From Lactococcus petauri (lineage in GTDB: Bacteria; Bacillota; Bacilli; Lactobacillales; Streptococcaceae), in NCBI RefSeq assembly GCF_002154895.1, contig NZ_MUIZ01000004.1:162400-226399 (forward strand): 64,000 bases of DNA, written 5' to 3'. The notes beneath the pieces are model-generated. The model did not search any database. It was given only the letters and a program-made list of their open reading frames with translations, and was not told the DNA's origin. Positions 24,743 to 34,112 of the stretch are shown here, piece after piece. How positions within the stretch are numbered: position 1 is the stretch's first letter; each line of letters begins with the position of its first letter. The position numbers and the translations under genes are program-made.

Positions 24743-27700
24743 ATGAAAAGTTATAAGGCTGGGATTGATGTCGGCTCTACTACAGTAAAACTCGTTGTTT
24801 TTGATGAGGAATATCAGCTCCTTTTTAGCCGATATGAACGTCATTTTTCAGATGTAAAAACGGCAACGATAAAAGTATTAAAAGAATTGTTGGAAGAGAG
24901 AGGCGAGTGTTCACTTACCTTAGCAATCACAGGCTCTGGGGGAATGGGACTTGCAGATGTAATTGATGTCCCTTTTATCCAAGAAGTTATCGCAAGCTCG
25001 ATTACTATCGAGAAATTTATTCCTGAAACAGATGTCATGATTGAACTTGGTGGTGAAGATGCCAAGATGACCTTTTTTGACGCAGGTACCCAAGAGCTAC
25101 GTATGAATGGGACTTGTGCTGGTGGGACAGGAGCTTTTATTGACCAGATGGCGGCTTTACTCAAAGTAGATGCTGCGGGTGTCAATACATTAGCGAAAGA
25201 CTATGAGAAAATATATCCCATTGCTAGCCGTTGTGGTGTGTTTGCCAAAACAGATGTTCAGCCGCTTCTTAATGAAGGTGTGCGTAAAGAAGATATAGCC
25301 GCTTCAATTTTTCAAGCCGTGGTGAATCAAACGATTGCGGGGTTAGCTTCCGGTCGTAAGATTACGGGAAAAATTGCTTTTCTCGGTGGACCGCTCTATT
25401 TTATGAGCGAATTGCGCAAACGTTTTATTGAAACTTTGGATATTGCAGAAGAGGATGTTATTTTTCCGGAAAATCCTCAACTTTTTGTGGCAATGGGTGC
25501 TGCTCTGGCTGAGGAAACAAGAACAAGTACGATTCGTACTTTAATTGATAATCTAGAAAGTGACAATAGCGACAGCTTGATTCCGCAGGATACGTTGGAT
25601 CGTCTTTTTGAAAATGAACAAGAGTTAGCAGATTTTCGAGCACGACATGCTAAGGCAAAAGCAAGCTATAATAAGCTCTCTGAACATCAAGGAGCAACTT
25701 TTTTAGGGATTGATGCTGGATCAACCACAACAAAAATTGTGCTCATTGATGGTGAGGGGCATATTCTTTTTGATCATTATGGTTCAAATAATGGTGAACC
25801 TTTAGAGTCAGTCATTGACGTCTTAAAAGAAGTCTATCGTTTACTGCCAAAAGATGTTTATATTGCCAAATCTACTGTGACCGGCTATGGTGAACACCTG
25901 ATTAAAGCTGCACTCCGAGTCGATTACGGGGAAGTTGAAACGATGGCGCACTATAAGGCAGCGGACTATTTTAATCCCGGTGTAGACTTTATTTTAGATA
26001 TTGGTGGCCAAGACATGAAAGCTATGCGGATCACCGATGGTGCTTTAAGTTCAATATCTTTAAACGAAGCTTGTTCTTCTGGTTGTGGTTCTTTCATTGA
26101 AACTTTCGCTCATTCTTTGAAATACGATGTGCGTGACTTTGCTGAAATTGCACTATTAGCAAAACATCCTGTCAATCTGGGCTCACGTTGCACAGTCTTT
26201 ATGAATTCGAAAGTGAAACAAGTCCAAAAAGAAGGTGCGACTGTAGGAGATATCTCTGCTGGTTTAAGTTACTCTGTCATCAAAAATGCCCTCTATAAAG
26301 TAATTAAAGTTAAACGTCCTGAAGAATTAGGAACAAAGATTGTCGTTCAAGGTGGGACTTTCTATAATGAAGCTGTACTTCGTGCTTTCGAAAAAATCTC
26401 CGAACGTGAAGTTGTCCGTCCCTCTATAGCAGGACTTATGGGCGCTTATGGCTGTGCTTTAATTTCGCTAGAAAAGGAGGAGTATGGGCAAAAATCAAGA
26501 ATTCTGAACTTGCACGATTTGGAAGCTTTCAGCACACAAAAAGAATTTATGGTTTGTGGCCTTTGCGAAAATCAGTGTAAAATGACGTTGACCGTCTTTA
26601 ATGACGGCAGTAAGTTTGTTACAGGAAACCGCTGTGAGCGAGGCGCAGAAAAAGCAACACAAGTAAAAGTTGACAAACGTGATAAAAAGGTTAATCTTGT
26701 CGACTATAAATACAAGAAACTTTTCAAATACCGGAGCTTAACCAAGAAAAAACAGACCCGTGGAGAAATAGGGATTCCGCGTGTCCTAAATATGTATGAA
26801 AATTATCCGCTCTGGCATACCATGTTAACGGATTTAGGTTTCCGAGTAATATTATCCCCTAAGTCTGATAAAGAACTTTTTGAAAAAGGAATTGAAACAA
26901 TTCCTTCTGATACAGTTTGTTATCCTGCCAAGCTATCACATGGACACATTATGTCCTTGATTCAAAAGGATGTTCCGGCTATCTTTTATCCTTCAGTGCT
27001 TTATGAACAAAAAGAACAGGCTCAAGCAGAAAATAATTATAACTGTCCGATTGTTCAGTCTTATCCCGAAGTGATTCGTAACAATATTGATGAAATTCGA
27101 GAAGGTAAAGTTAAATACCTTCATCCATTTATTAATCTAGCTGATCAGGAAGGTGTAGCTGTCAATGTCCATAAAGCTTTGCTTGGCCAGGGTTTCAAAG
27201 TGGATTTATCTGAAGTGAAGGCTGCAGTTTTCCACGGTTTTGAAGAGATGGAGAACTTCAAGCAAGACATTCGGGATAAGGCAGAAGAGTTGCTCATGCA
27301 GATTAACCTTAACAAGGAAAAAGCTATAGTTCTCTCAGGTCGTCCTTATCATTTGGATCCAGAGATTAATCATGGCATTGCTGACATTATTACGCAAGAG
27401 GGTTTCCACGTCCTTACAGAGGACAGCATTGCACATCTTGAAGAAGTTGCTGGGCTGCGCGTTGTTAATCAATGGGTTTACCACTCACGCCTATATGCTG
27501 CAGCGCAAGTAGTGTGTAAAAATAAAAATTTGGAATTAGTACAATTGAATTCATTTGGTTGTGGTTTGGATGCAGTGACAACAGACCAAGTCGAAGAAAT
27601 TATGCGCAACCATAATAAACTCTATACAGTCCTTAAGATTGATGAAGGCTCAAATATGGGAGCAGTGCGTATTCGTTTACGTTCTCTTAAAGCAGCAGTT

Positions 27701-29002
27701 TCAGAACGTCATCGACATGGTGTTGAAGAAAATATTCAAATCAAAGAAATTGTTGAGACACATCCGGTTTTTACAAAAGAAATGGCTAAAAAACACACGC
27801 TTCTCATGCCAATGTTGTCGCCAATTCACCAAGAAGGCTTACTCGAGAACGCTTTTGCAGCTTCAGGTTACAATGTAGTTGTTTTGCCAGAAACCCAAAG
27901 CTCGGTGAACAACGGACTAAAATTTGTGAATAATGATTCTTGCTACCCTGCAATCATAACGATTGGTCAACTCATCGAAGCTCTCCAATCTGGTGAATAC
28001 GATGTAAACAATACATCCGTCATGATGACCCAAACAGGTGGTGGATGTCGCGCAACAAACTATATTCCTTTACTTCGTAAGGCACTTGTCGATGCAGGTT
28101 TCCCCCAAGTTCCAGTGGTAAGCTTATCCATGGGCAACCAAGGGACAGAAAAAGGCTTTAAGTTTACTGTGCCACTTTTGACTCGTTTTATGATTGCTGT
28201 GCTTTATGGAGATTTGTTTGAGCGCGTGGTTTATAGGACGCGGCCTTATGAAGCTGAAAAAGGTTCCGTCAATGCACTTCATGCGAAATGGTTAGAAAAA
28301 GCACAACATAATGTTAAATCTGCTTCTATTTTTGAATTCAACAAGAACATGAAACAGATAATCAAGGACTTTGATAATATCGAACTCCTTGATATTCAAA
28401 AACCTCGTGTGGGTGTTGTCGGTGAAATTCTGGTTAAATACAGCAAAACTGCCAATAATGATATTGTGAAAATTATCGAAGAAGAAGGCGCTGAAGCAGT
28501 AGTTCTCGATTTGATTGGCTTTATGAACTATTCTCTATACAACCAAATTTGGAAAACAGATGAGATTGGTTTTGCTAAGAAAAATAAATTGATGGCAAAA
28601 ACACTACTCTCTATTATTAATATGTTGGAAAAACCGATGGATAAAGCTTTACGTGCTTCTGACCGTTTTGACGGTATTGAGTCTATTTATGAAATAGCGG
28701 CCAATACAGAAGGAATCGTTTCAGTAGGTAATCACACAGGTGAAGGCTGGTTCTTGACAGGAGAAATGATTGAGCTGTTGCAAAAAGGCGTTCAAAACAT
28801 CGTCTGTCTCCAACCATTTGGTTGCCTTCCCAACCATATTGTCGGTAAAGGAATGCTGAAAGAGTTACGTCGGCAATATCCGGGTGCAAATATTAGCCCA
28901 ATTGATTATGATCCAGGTGTTTCTGCGGTCAACCAGCTCAATCGGATTCGTTTGATGATGGCAACAGCTAAAAAAGCAATGAAGGAAGAAGTAACAGTTT
29001 AA
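24743..29002 (+). CDS. Fused 2-hydroxyacyl-CoA dehydratase activase-type protein (BcrAD/BadFG, DUF2229)
   Basis: A 1419-residue protein with two tandem ASKHA ATPase domains (about 1-265 and 325-580), each starting with a GIDVGSTT/GIDAGSTTTK phosphate loop. Each has a cluster-binding cysteine segment (GTCAGGTGAFI near 127; CSSGCGSFIE near 447). A cysteine-rich CGLCENQC motif near 610 follows, then a long DUF2229/CoA-activase-related C-terminus. Activases use ATP to push an electron from a [4Fe-4S] cluster to a dehydratase. No separate dehydratase subunit gene lies nearby. The start is ATG 24743, served by GAAGGA; 24695 has no such site. The true substrate is unknown. Confidence 0.88.
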   Translation: MKSYKAGIDVGSTTVKLVVFDEEYQLLFSRYERHFSDVKTATIKVLKELLEERGECSLTLAITGSGGMGLADVIDVPFIQEVIASSITIEKFIPETDVMIELGGEDAKMTFFDAGTQELRMNGTCAGGTGAFIDQMAALLKVDAAGVNTLAKDYEKIYPIASRCGVFAKTDVQPLLNEGVRKEDIAASIFQAVVNQTIAGLASGRKITGKIAFLGGPLYFMSELRKRFIETLDIAEEDVIFPENPQLFVAMGAALAEETRTSTIRTLIDNLESDNSDSLIPQDTLDRLFENEQELADFRARHAKAKASYNKLSEHQGATFLGIDAGSTTTKIVLIDGEGHILFDHYGSNNGEPLESVIDVLKEVYRLLPKDVYIAKSTVTGYGEHLIKAALRVDYGEVETMAHYKAADYFNPGVDFILDIGGQDMKAMRITDGALSSISLNEACSSGCGSFIETFAHSLKYDVRDFAEIALLAKHPVNLGSRCTVFMNSKVKQVQKEGATVGDISAGLSYSVIKNALYKVIKVKRPEELGTKIVVQGGTFYNEAVLRAFEKISEREVVRPSIAGLMGAYGCALISLEKEEYGQKSRILNLHDLEAFSTQKEFMVCGLCENQCKMTLTVFNDGSKFVTGNRCERGAEKATQVKVDKRDKKVNLVDYKYKKLFKYRSLTKKKQTRGEIGIPRVLNMYENYPLWHTMLTDLGFRVILSPKSDKELFEKGIETIPSDTVCYPAKLSHGHIMSLIQKDVPAIFYPSVLYEQKEQAQAENNYNCPIVQSYPEVIRNNIDEIREGKVKYLHPFINLADQEGVAVNVHKALLGQGFKVDLSEVKAAVFHGFEEMENFKQDIRDKAEELLMQINLNKEKAIVLSGRPYHLDPEINHGIADIITQEGFHVLTEDSIAHLEEVAGLRVVNQWVYHSRLYAAAQVVCKNKNLELVQLNSFGCGLDAVTTDQVEEIMRNHNKLYTVLKIDEGSNMGAVRIRLRSLKAAVSERHRHGVEENIQIKEIVETHPVFTKEMAKKHTLLMPMLSPIHQEGLLENAFAASGYNVVVLPETQSSVNNGLKFVNNDSCYPAIITIGQLIEALQSGEYDVNNTSVMMTQTGGGCRATNYIPLLRKALVDAGFPQVPVVSLSMGNQGTEKGFKFTVPLLTRFMIAVLYGDLFERVVYRTRPYEAEKGSVNALHAKWLEKAQHNVKSASIFEFNKNMKQIIKDFDNIELLDIQKPRVGVVGEILVKYSKTANNDIVKIIEEEGAEAVVLDLIGFMNYSLYNQIWKTDEIGFAKKNKLMAKTLLSIINMLEKPMDKALRASDRFDGIESIYEIAANTEGIVSVGNHTGEGWFLTGEMIELLQKGVQNIVCLQPFGCLPNHIVGKGMLKELRRQYPGANISPIDYDPGVSAVNQLNRIRLMMATAKKAMKEEVTV

Positions 29003-29005
29003 AAT

Positions 29006-29036
29006 AAAAAAGCATTTTTGTAAATGCTTTTTTTTT
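29006..29036 (+). terminator. Terminator of the activase gene
   Basis: AAAAAGCATTT (29006-29016) pairs with AAATGCTTTTT (29022-29032), followed by further T residues. Confidence 0.88.
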
Positions 29037-29152
29037 ACTTAATTTTAGTTGGGAATTTATATTCTTGACAATTCTATTTTTTAAAAGTATAATTCAATTT
29101 ATATAAAAGTATAGTCTTTTATAAAGTAACATATATATTTAAGGAGAATCTT

Positions 29153-30202
29153 ATGCTTACAATGGGATTTATCGGTTTTGGGAAATCAGCAAATCGCTAT
29201 CACCTTCCTTATGTTATTCTGCGTGAAAACATCAAGGTTAAAACAATTTTTGATTTACACATTAATGAAGAACTTGCAGCACCATATTTGGAAAAGGGCG
29301 TACATTTCACAACTGATTTAGAAGAAATGCTGAAGGATGATGACATACAACTTATCACAATTTGTACACCAGCCCACACGCATTATGAGCTGGCTAAGAA
29401 AGTAATTGAGGCTGGAAAATCAGTAATCGTAGAGAAACCTTTTGTTGACACATTGGAACATGCCAAAGAGTTGCTCGCCTTAGGGAAAGAAAAAGGTGTT
29501 ATGGTGGCCCCTTACCAAAACAGACGTTTTGATGGGGATTATTTGGCAGTAAAGCAGGTTATTGAGCGTGGCTTACTTGGAGACATTCTTGAAGTGGAAG
29601 CGCACATTGATTATTATCGTCCAGGATCAATAACAGAAGAAGGTCCAAAAGAAGCAGGTGCGTTTTATGGTTTAGGTATTCACTCTATTGATAGACTCGT
29701 GGCACTTTTTGGGCGTCCTGAAGCAGTAACTTATGATATTAGAAACAATGAAGTTGCAGAAGCAGTAGATAATTATTTTGACGTTGATTTGCACTATGGA
29801 AACCAATTAAAAGTTAAAGTAAAAACAAATCATCTGGTGGCACAAGATTATCCAAGATTTATTGTTCATGGAACAAAAGGATCCTTTATTAAGTACGGTG
29901 AGGATCAACAAGAAAATGATTTGAAAGCTGGAATTATGCCTGAAGTATCAGAATTTGGGGAAGATAGTCCTATGAATTATGGTCTTGTTAAATACCAAAA
30001 TGCAAATGGCGACTGGATTGAAAAGCAAATAAAAACACCTGTTGGCGATTATGGTCGCTATTACGATGCTGCCTATGAAACTATTATTAATGGTGTTGAA
30101 AAATTAGTGAAAGATGAAGAAGTTATCACCAATATTGAGATTTTGGAAAATGGCTTTAACCAAGTTTCACCTTCGGTTTACCGTTTAAGCATGTTGGACT
30201 AG
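29153..30202 (+). CDS. Gfo/Idh/MocA-family NAD(P)-dependent oxidoreductase
   Basis: A 349-residue oxidoreductase. The N-terminal Rossmann fold shows GFIGFGKSANRYHLPY at 4-19, TICTPAHTHYELA near 71 and the family signature VEKPFVDT near 94. The C-terminal alpha/beta domain includes YRPGSITEEGPKEAGAFYGLGIHSID near 160, with the histidine often used in catalysis. These enzymes act on sugars, inositols or their acids. GGAGA precedes the ATG. The next gene follows after 13 bases and a GntR regulator lies downstream, which suggests a small catabolic unit whose substrate is not identifiable. Confidence 0.85.
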   Translation: MLTMGFIGFGKSANRYHLPYVILRENIKVKTIFDLHINEELAAPYLEKGVHFTTDLEEMLKDDDIQLITICTPAHTHYELAKKVIEAGKSVIVEKPFVDTLEHAKELLALGKEKGVMVAPYQNRRFDGDYLAVKQVIERGLLGDILEVEAHIDYYRPGSITEEGPKEAGAFYGLGIHSIDRLVALFGRPEAVTYDIRNNEVAEAVDNYFDVDLHYGNQLKVKVKTNHLVAQDYPRFIVHGTKGSFIKYGEDQQENDLKAGIMPEVSEFGEDSPMNYGLVKYQNANGDWIEKQIKTPVGDYGRYYDAAYETIINGVEKLVKDEEVITNIEILENGFNQVSPSVYRLSMLD

Positions 30203-30215
30203 GAGATATAGCACT

Positions 30216-31070
30216 ATGAAAAGAATTTTAGGATATGAAGCTTCTGATTTTACACGAGAGAGTACATCAAAAGAATTCAAAGAAGCTATTTTAAAAGCAG
30301 AAGGACGCACAATACTCGTGGATCTAGCTGCAGAAAATGCACCACTCTATCCAGAGGTTACAAATGGTGAAATGGCGGCAGCTTTTGGTGCAGATTTATT
30401 ACTTTTGAAAGATATTGATGTACAAAAGATGGTCATTCCTGGATTAGGGGAGGTTAATGACCTCTCAGAGTTACGGAAGTTAACAGGAACCGCTGTTGGT
30501 GTCAATTTAATTATCAAAGATACCGGACCTGAATATAAGAGAGTGACAGACGCATCGATAAAGGAAGTTCTTCGCAAAGGAATAAATTTCTTATCGTTAA
30601 CAGCATATGTTACGCCTGAAGCAAGCCCAGAGCGTATCGTAGCGGATATTAAGCTGGTACGTCGTTTCTATAATGGCTTTTTAATGCTGAATCCCGTTGT
30701 CTCACATGGCTCAGATTTGGTTTGGGAAAACTTAAAAGCCTATATTGATGCCGGAATTGATATGCTTGACTTACCCGCTCCGGGGGCTGTACCAGGTACC
30801 ACAGAAGAACAAATCGCACGATTAGCCTTTGCGACTAGAAAAACAGGTACATTGGTGGACTGTGTGGTTGGAACTTCGCAAGAAGGTGCAGATAAAAGTA
30901 CGATTCAAAGTTTAGCTTTGGCGGCCAAACGTGCAGGTGCAGATGTCTTTGAGCTGGGAGATGCAGGCGTAGCTGGAATGCCAGCTCCGGAAAATATTTT
31001 TCATGCTTCAATGAGTATTCGAGGAAAACGTCACACTTATGTGAGAATGGCGCGCTCAGCCAATCGCTAA
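30216..31070 (+). CDS. TIM-barrel protein of unknown function (PEP-phosphonomutase-like family)
   Basis: A 284-residue protein that reads as a beta/alpha barrel: repeating hydrophobic strands (TILVDLA, LLLLKDID, VGVNLII, FLSLTAY, FLMLNPV, MLDLPAPG, TLVDCVVG, VFELGD) are separated by helices. Conserved-looking acidic residues sit at strand ends. It is similar in style to proteins annotated as PEP phosphonomutase-like or DUF-type barrels found next to PTS and oxidoreductase genes. There is no membrane segment. GGAGAT precedes the ATG, 13 bases after the oxidoreductase gene, so the two form an operon ending at a strong terminator. Activity is unknown. Confidence 0.65.
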   Translation: MKRILGYEASDFTRESTSKEFKEAILKAEGRTILVDLAAENAPLYPEVTNGEMAAAFGADLLLLKDIDVQKMVIPGLGEVNDLSELRKLTGTAVGVNLIIKDTGPEYKRVTDASIKEVLRKGINFLSLTAYVTPEASPERIVADIKLVRRFYNGFLMLNPVVSHGSDLVWENLKAYIDAGIDMLDLPAPGAVPGTTEEQIARLAFATRKTGTLVDCVVGTSQEGADKSTIQSLALAAKRAGADVFELGDAGVAGMPAPENIFHASMSIRGKRHTYVRMARSANR

Positions 31071-31071
31071 T

Positions 31072-31114
31072 AAAGTAAAAATCATAAGTTACTATCACTT
31101 ATGATTTTTACTTT
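31072..31114. terminator. Long perfect-stem terminator
   Basis: Bases 31072-31089 pair perfectly over 18 bp with 31097-31114 around a seven-base loop. A and T runs on both sides would let it work in either direction. Confidence 0.85.
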
Positions 31115-31170
31115 ATTTTCCTACGATATTGTGTAATAATAATGAGAATGTCAGTTTATGAGGTCGGTAT

Positions 31171-31884
31171 ATGAAAAAGAAACAGCCAAAATATTTAGTA
31201 ATTTATGAAGATGTTAAGGAAAAAATTTTGTCTGGTCACTATCCTATCAACTCCAGGATTGCAGATGGTAACGCCTTAGTACAAGAGTATGATGCGAGTT
31301 TAATGACCGTGAAAAAAGCATTGGATATTCTTGTGTCAGAGGGTTTTTTGATCCGCCGAAGAGGTTATGGAACGATAGTAAAAGATTGGACCAAAGGCAA
31401 AAAAGCGCATCTCTATGCTGTAGAGGGTTCTTCCAAGCGTCATTCAGGACAAATGGAATCTAAAGTTTTAACTTTTGAAGTCGAGCATCCAAATGCGGAT
31501 ATTGCTCATAAATTATCCATAGATGTAGAGGAGTTCATATATCGTATTGAACGGGTAAGATATGTCAAAAAGGTGCCAACGATTATTGAGTACACTTATA
31601 TGCCCATTTCCATTATTCCACAATTGAAATATTCCCATCTAACGGGTTCCATTTATAAATATATCTTGGAAGAACTTGGTCTTGTTATTCAGAGTTCATT
31701 TCTTAATGTTAAAGGTGTACGTCCCAACGCATTAGAAAAACAGACTATGCATCTTACAGATACGGATTTTCTGATGCAAGTCGAGCAAGTTGCTAACCTT
31801 GATGATGGACGTATTTTTGAATATTCGATAGCCCGTCATTTACCTGAGTCATTTAACTTTGAGACAGTGATCTTTAACAACTAA
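31171..31884 (+). CDS. GntR-family regulator with UTRA ligand domain
   Basis: A 237-residue protein. Residues 5-70 are a GntR winged helix: KYLVIYEDVKEKILSGHYP, NALVQEYDASLMTVKKALDILVSEG and the wing RRRGYGTIV. Residues 85-235 are a UTRA domain (IYRIERVRYV, IEYTYMPISI, EQVANLDDGRIFEYS), which binds small sugars or amino-sugar phosphates. The HutC subfamily often controls adjacent transport or catabolic genes. It lies directly after the oxidoreductase/TIM-barrel operon, which is its likely target. It is separated by a strong terminator and has its own start after GAGGT. A role as the NagR acting at nagB is possible but unproven. Confidence 0.9.
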   Translation: MKKKQPKYLVIYEDVKEKILSGHYPINSRIADGNALVQEYDASLMTVKKALDILVSEGFLIRRRGYGTIVKDWTKGKKAHLYAVEGSSKRHSGQMESKVLTFEVEHPNADIAHKLSIDVEEFIYRIERVRYVKKVPTIIEYTYMPISIIPQLKYSHLTGSIYKYILEELGLVIQSSFLNVKGVRPNALEKQTMHLTDTDFLMQVEQVANLDDGRIFEYSIARHLPESFNFETVIFNN

Positions 31885-32008
31885 ACACAGGGCAAAACTT
31901 ACTTTTAGGTTCCTAAGTTACTCAAAAGTAGGTACTATACAAGTAGGATAATCTGCTATATAATGATTAGAGTACAGAAGTGAAGCTAATGACGAAAGGA
32001 CCAAATAA

Positions 32009-32803
32009 ATGGATTTAAAATTAACAAATAAACTTGCTTTAGTTACCGGATCAACCAAAGGTATTGGACGTGCGATTGCTGAAAGTCTTGCGGCCGAAGG
32101 TACCGATGTTATTATTAATGGCAGAACTTCGGATGTTGTGGATAAAGTAATTGAAGAACTTAACAAAAAATATCCAAACCAAACTTTTTATCCAGCAGTC
32201 TATGATTTATCAATAGAAAATGAACGACAAGCTCTTTTTCAAGCTTTTCCAGAAGTTGATATTTTAGTCAATAATATGGCAATATTTAACGATGCAAAGT
32301 TTGAAGACATCGAATTAGATGAATGGCGCCGTTACTTTGAGGTTAATTCAATATCAGGGATTGCTTTATCTCATTTTTATCTTCCTAAAATGAAGACAAA
32401 AAATGCTAATGGGCGTGTCATTTTTATAGCATCAGAAGCAGCAATTATGCCAAGTCCAGAAATGCCGCATTATTCTATGACCAAAACGATGAATCTGTCT
32501 TTAGCGAAATCCTTAAGCCGTGAAACATTAGGTACTACGGTAACAATAAATACAGTAATGCCAGGATCAACATTAACTGAAGGTGTTGAGAATTTATTGG
32601 CTTCACTTTATCCAGATATAGAGTCTGTTGAAGAGAGAAGTCGCGCCTTCATGTTGAACAATCGTCCAACATCAACGATTCAACGTTTGATTCATCCTGA
32701 AGAAATTGGTAATTTTGTCGCTTATGTCGCTAGTCCTCTTGCAGGTGCTTTTTCTGGTGAAGCTCTTCGTATGGATGGCGGGCTTGTTCCGACAATTTTT
32801 TAA
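32009..32803 (+). CDS. Short-chain dehydrogenase/reductase
   Basis: A 264-residue classical SDR using NAD(P)H. The cofactor motif TGSTKGIGRA is at about 14-23, NNMA near 90 replaces the usual NNAG, and the catalytic Ser/Tyr/Lys appear as IASEAAIMPSPEMPHYSMTK (Tyr and Lys four residues apart near 155-159). The C-terminal RMDGGLVPT is the standard end. AAAGGACC precedes the ATG. The gene stands alone on its strand, with a terminator shared with mvaS. The substrate cannot be inferred. Confidence 0.9.
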   Translation: MDLKLTNKLALVTGSTKGIGRAIAESLAAEGTDVIINGRTSDVVDKVIEELNKKYPNQTFYPAVYDLSIENERQALFQAFPEVDILVNNMAIFNDAKFEDIELDEWRRYFEVNSISGIALSHFYLPKMKTKNANGRVIFIASEAAIMPSPEMPHYSMTKTMNLSLAKSLSRETLGTTVTINTVMPGSTLTEGVENLLASLYPDIESVEERSRAFMLNNRPTSTIQRLIHPEEIGNFVAYVASPLAGAFSGEALRMDGGLVPTIF

Positions 32804-32810
32804 ATAAACA

Positions 32811-32840
32811 AAAAAACATTGGCCGTAACCAATGTTTTTT
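32811..32840. terminator. Bidirectional terminator between the SDR gene and mvaS
   Basis: AAAAAACATTGG (32811-32822) pairs with CCAATGTTTTTT (32829-32840) around CCGTAA. Confidence 0.92.
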
Positions 32841-33990
32841 ATTTACGATAAAGTCGTGTTGAATTTTTTAATTCAGCAAGGCTATAGGGCATAGGATCAG
32901 AGAATTTTTGATCAACATGTGCATCCAGACTTTCTGAGAACATTTCTTCATATTCTGGAATAGAAAGTTTTTTACGATTGTCTAAAAGAGCTTGGTGCTC
33001 TGATTTACGGAGATGTTTCTCAAAGCCATCAACTAATTGACCAGAGAAAAATTCGGCAACTGTTCCAGAACCGTAGCTGAAGAGCCCAATCTTATCATCT
33101 GCTTTTAAATTTTCAGCATTTTCTAGCAAGGAAATCAAACTGAGATAAAGCGAACCTGTATAAAGATTTCCTACACGACGATTATAGACAATTCCTTTCT
33201 CATACTGCGCCAGAAGATGTTCTTGAACTTCAGAACTTTCATTTTCAAGTTGAGGAAGAAGTGCTTTTTTCCCCATCTTAGTATAAGGAGTATGGAAAGC
33301 TAAGGCAGCAAAATCAGAGAAACTAAGGCCTGTACGACGTGCATACTCTTGCCAAACTTTAGCAAAAGCCTCGATATAAGTAGCATTTGAAAACTGACCA
33401 TCAACAGTTGGATAAGTATCACCAAAAGGACGCCAGAAGTCATAAATATCTTGTGTCAAGCTGACAGAGTCATCATTGAGTGCTAAGATATTAGGGTTAG
33501 CTGCAATTAACATGGCTACAGCACCAGCGCCTTGTGTGGGTTCGCCACCTGTGTTCAAGCCATATTTGGCAATATCAGTCGCGATAACGAGAACTTTACG
33601 CTCTGGGTGACGATAAACATGGTCTTTAGCCATTTGCAAGCCCGCAGTTGTTGCATAACAGGCTTCTTTAAGTTCAATAGAACGCGCAAAAGGTTGAATA
33701 TCAAGTAAACCATGAACAACAACAGCAGAGGCTTTTGACTCATCAACAGAAGACTCGGTCCCAACAATGACCATGTCAATTGCTTGCTTATCTTCTTCAG
33801 TCAGAATTTCAGCAGCTGCGTTGGTCGCAAAGGTGATGAGATCTTGGCTGATCGGATTGACGGCCATTTGGTCTTGTCCAATACCGATATGAAATTTAGC
33901 AGGATCAATGTTACGCGCCAGCGCTAAATCAGTCATATCTACATAAGTTTCAGGAACAAAAAAGGCAAGTTTGTCAATACCAATATTCAT
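32839..33990 (-). CDS. mvaS: Hydroxymethylglutaryl-CoA synthase
   Basis: Condenses acetoacetyl-CoA and acetyl-CoA to HMG-CoA, step two of the mevalonate pathway to isoprenoids, including undecaprenol for the cell wall. The 383-residue bacterial form has Glu in GTESSVDESKA near residue 79, nucleophile Cys in ELKEACYATTAG near 111, and His in AFHTPYTKMGKKAL near 233. GGAGG lies before ATG 33990. It diverges from the thiolase-mvaA unit over about 120 bases, so three consecutive pathway enzymes share one control region. Confidence 0.96.
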   Translation of the reverse strand: MNIGIDKLAFFVPETYVDMTDLALARNIDPAKFHIGIGQDQMAVNPISQDLITFATNAAAEILTEEDKQAIDMVIVGTESSVDESKASAVVVHGLLDIQPFARSIELKEACYATTAGLQMAKDHVYRHPERKVLVIATDIAKYGLNTGGEPTQGAGAVAMLIAANPNILALNDDSVSLTQDIYDFWRPFGDTYPTVDGQFSNATYIEAFAKVWQEYARRTGLSFSDFAALAFHTPYTKMGKKALLPQLENESSEVQEHLLAQYEKGIVYNRRVGNLYTGSLYLSLISLLENAENLKADDKIGLFSYGSGTVAEFFSGQLVDGFEKHLRKSEHQALLDNRKKLSIPEYEEMFSESLDAHVDQKFSDPMPYSLAELKNSTRLYRK

Positions 33991-34075
33991 ATATATCCTC
34001 CAGTTTATATGCTTTATTAATTTGTATGTTTAAGCTCCAATTTTAACATAAAAGATTAAAAATTGGAAAAAACTT

Positions 34076-34106
34076 TTGACTATTTGGGGGAGAAATGTGC
34101 TATACT
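34076..34106 (+). promoter_or_regulatory. Thiolase promoter with extended -10
   Basis: TTGACT (34076-34081) and TATACT (34101-34106) with a 19-bp spacer; TG at 34098-34099 makes an extended -10. The ATG at 34113 is six bases beyond, so the transcript may be leaderless. Confidence 0.55.
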
Positions 34107-34112
34107 TGGCTT

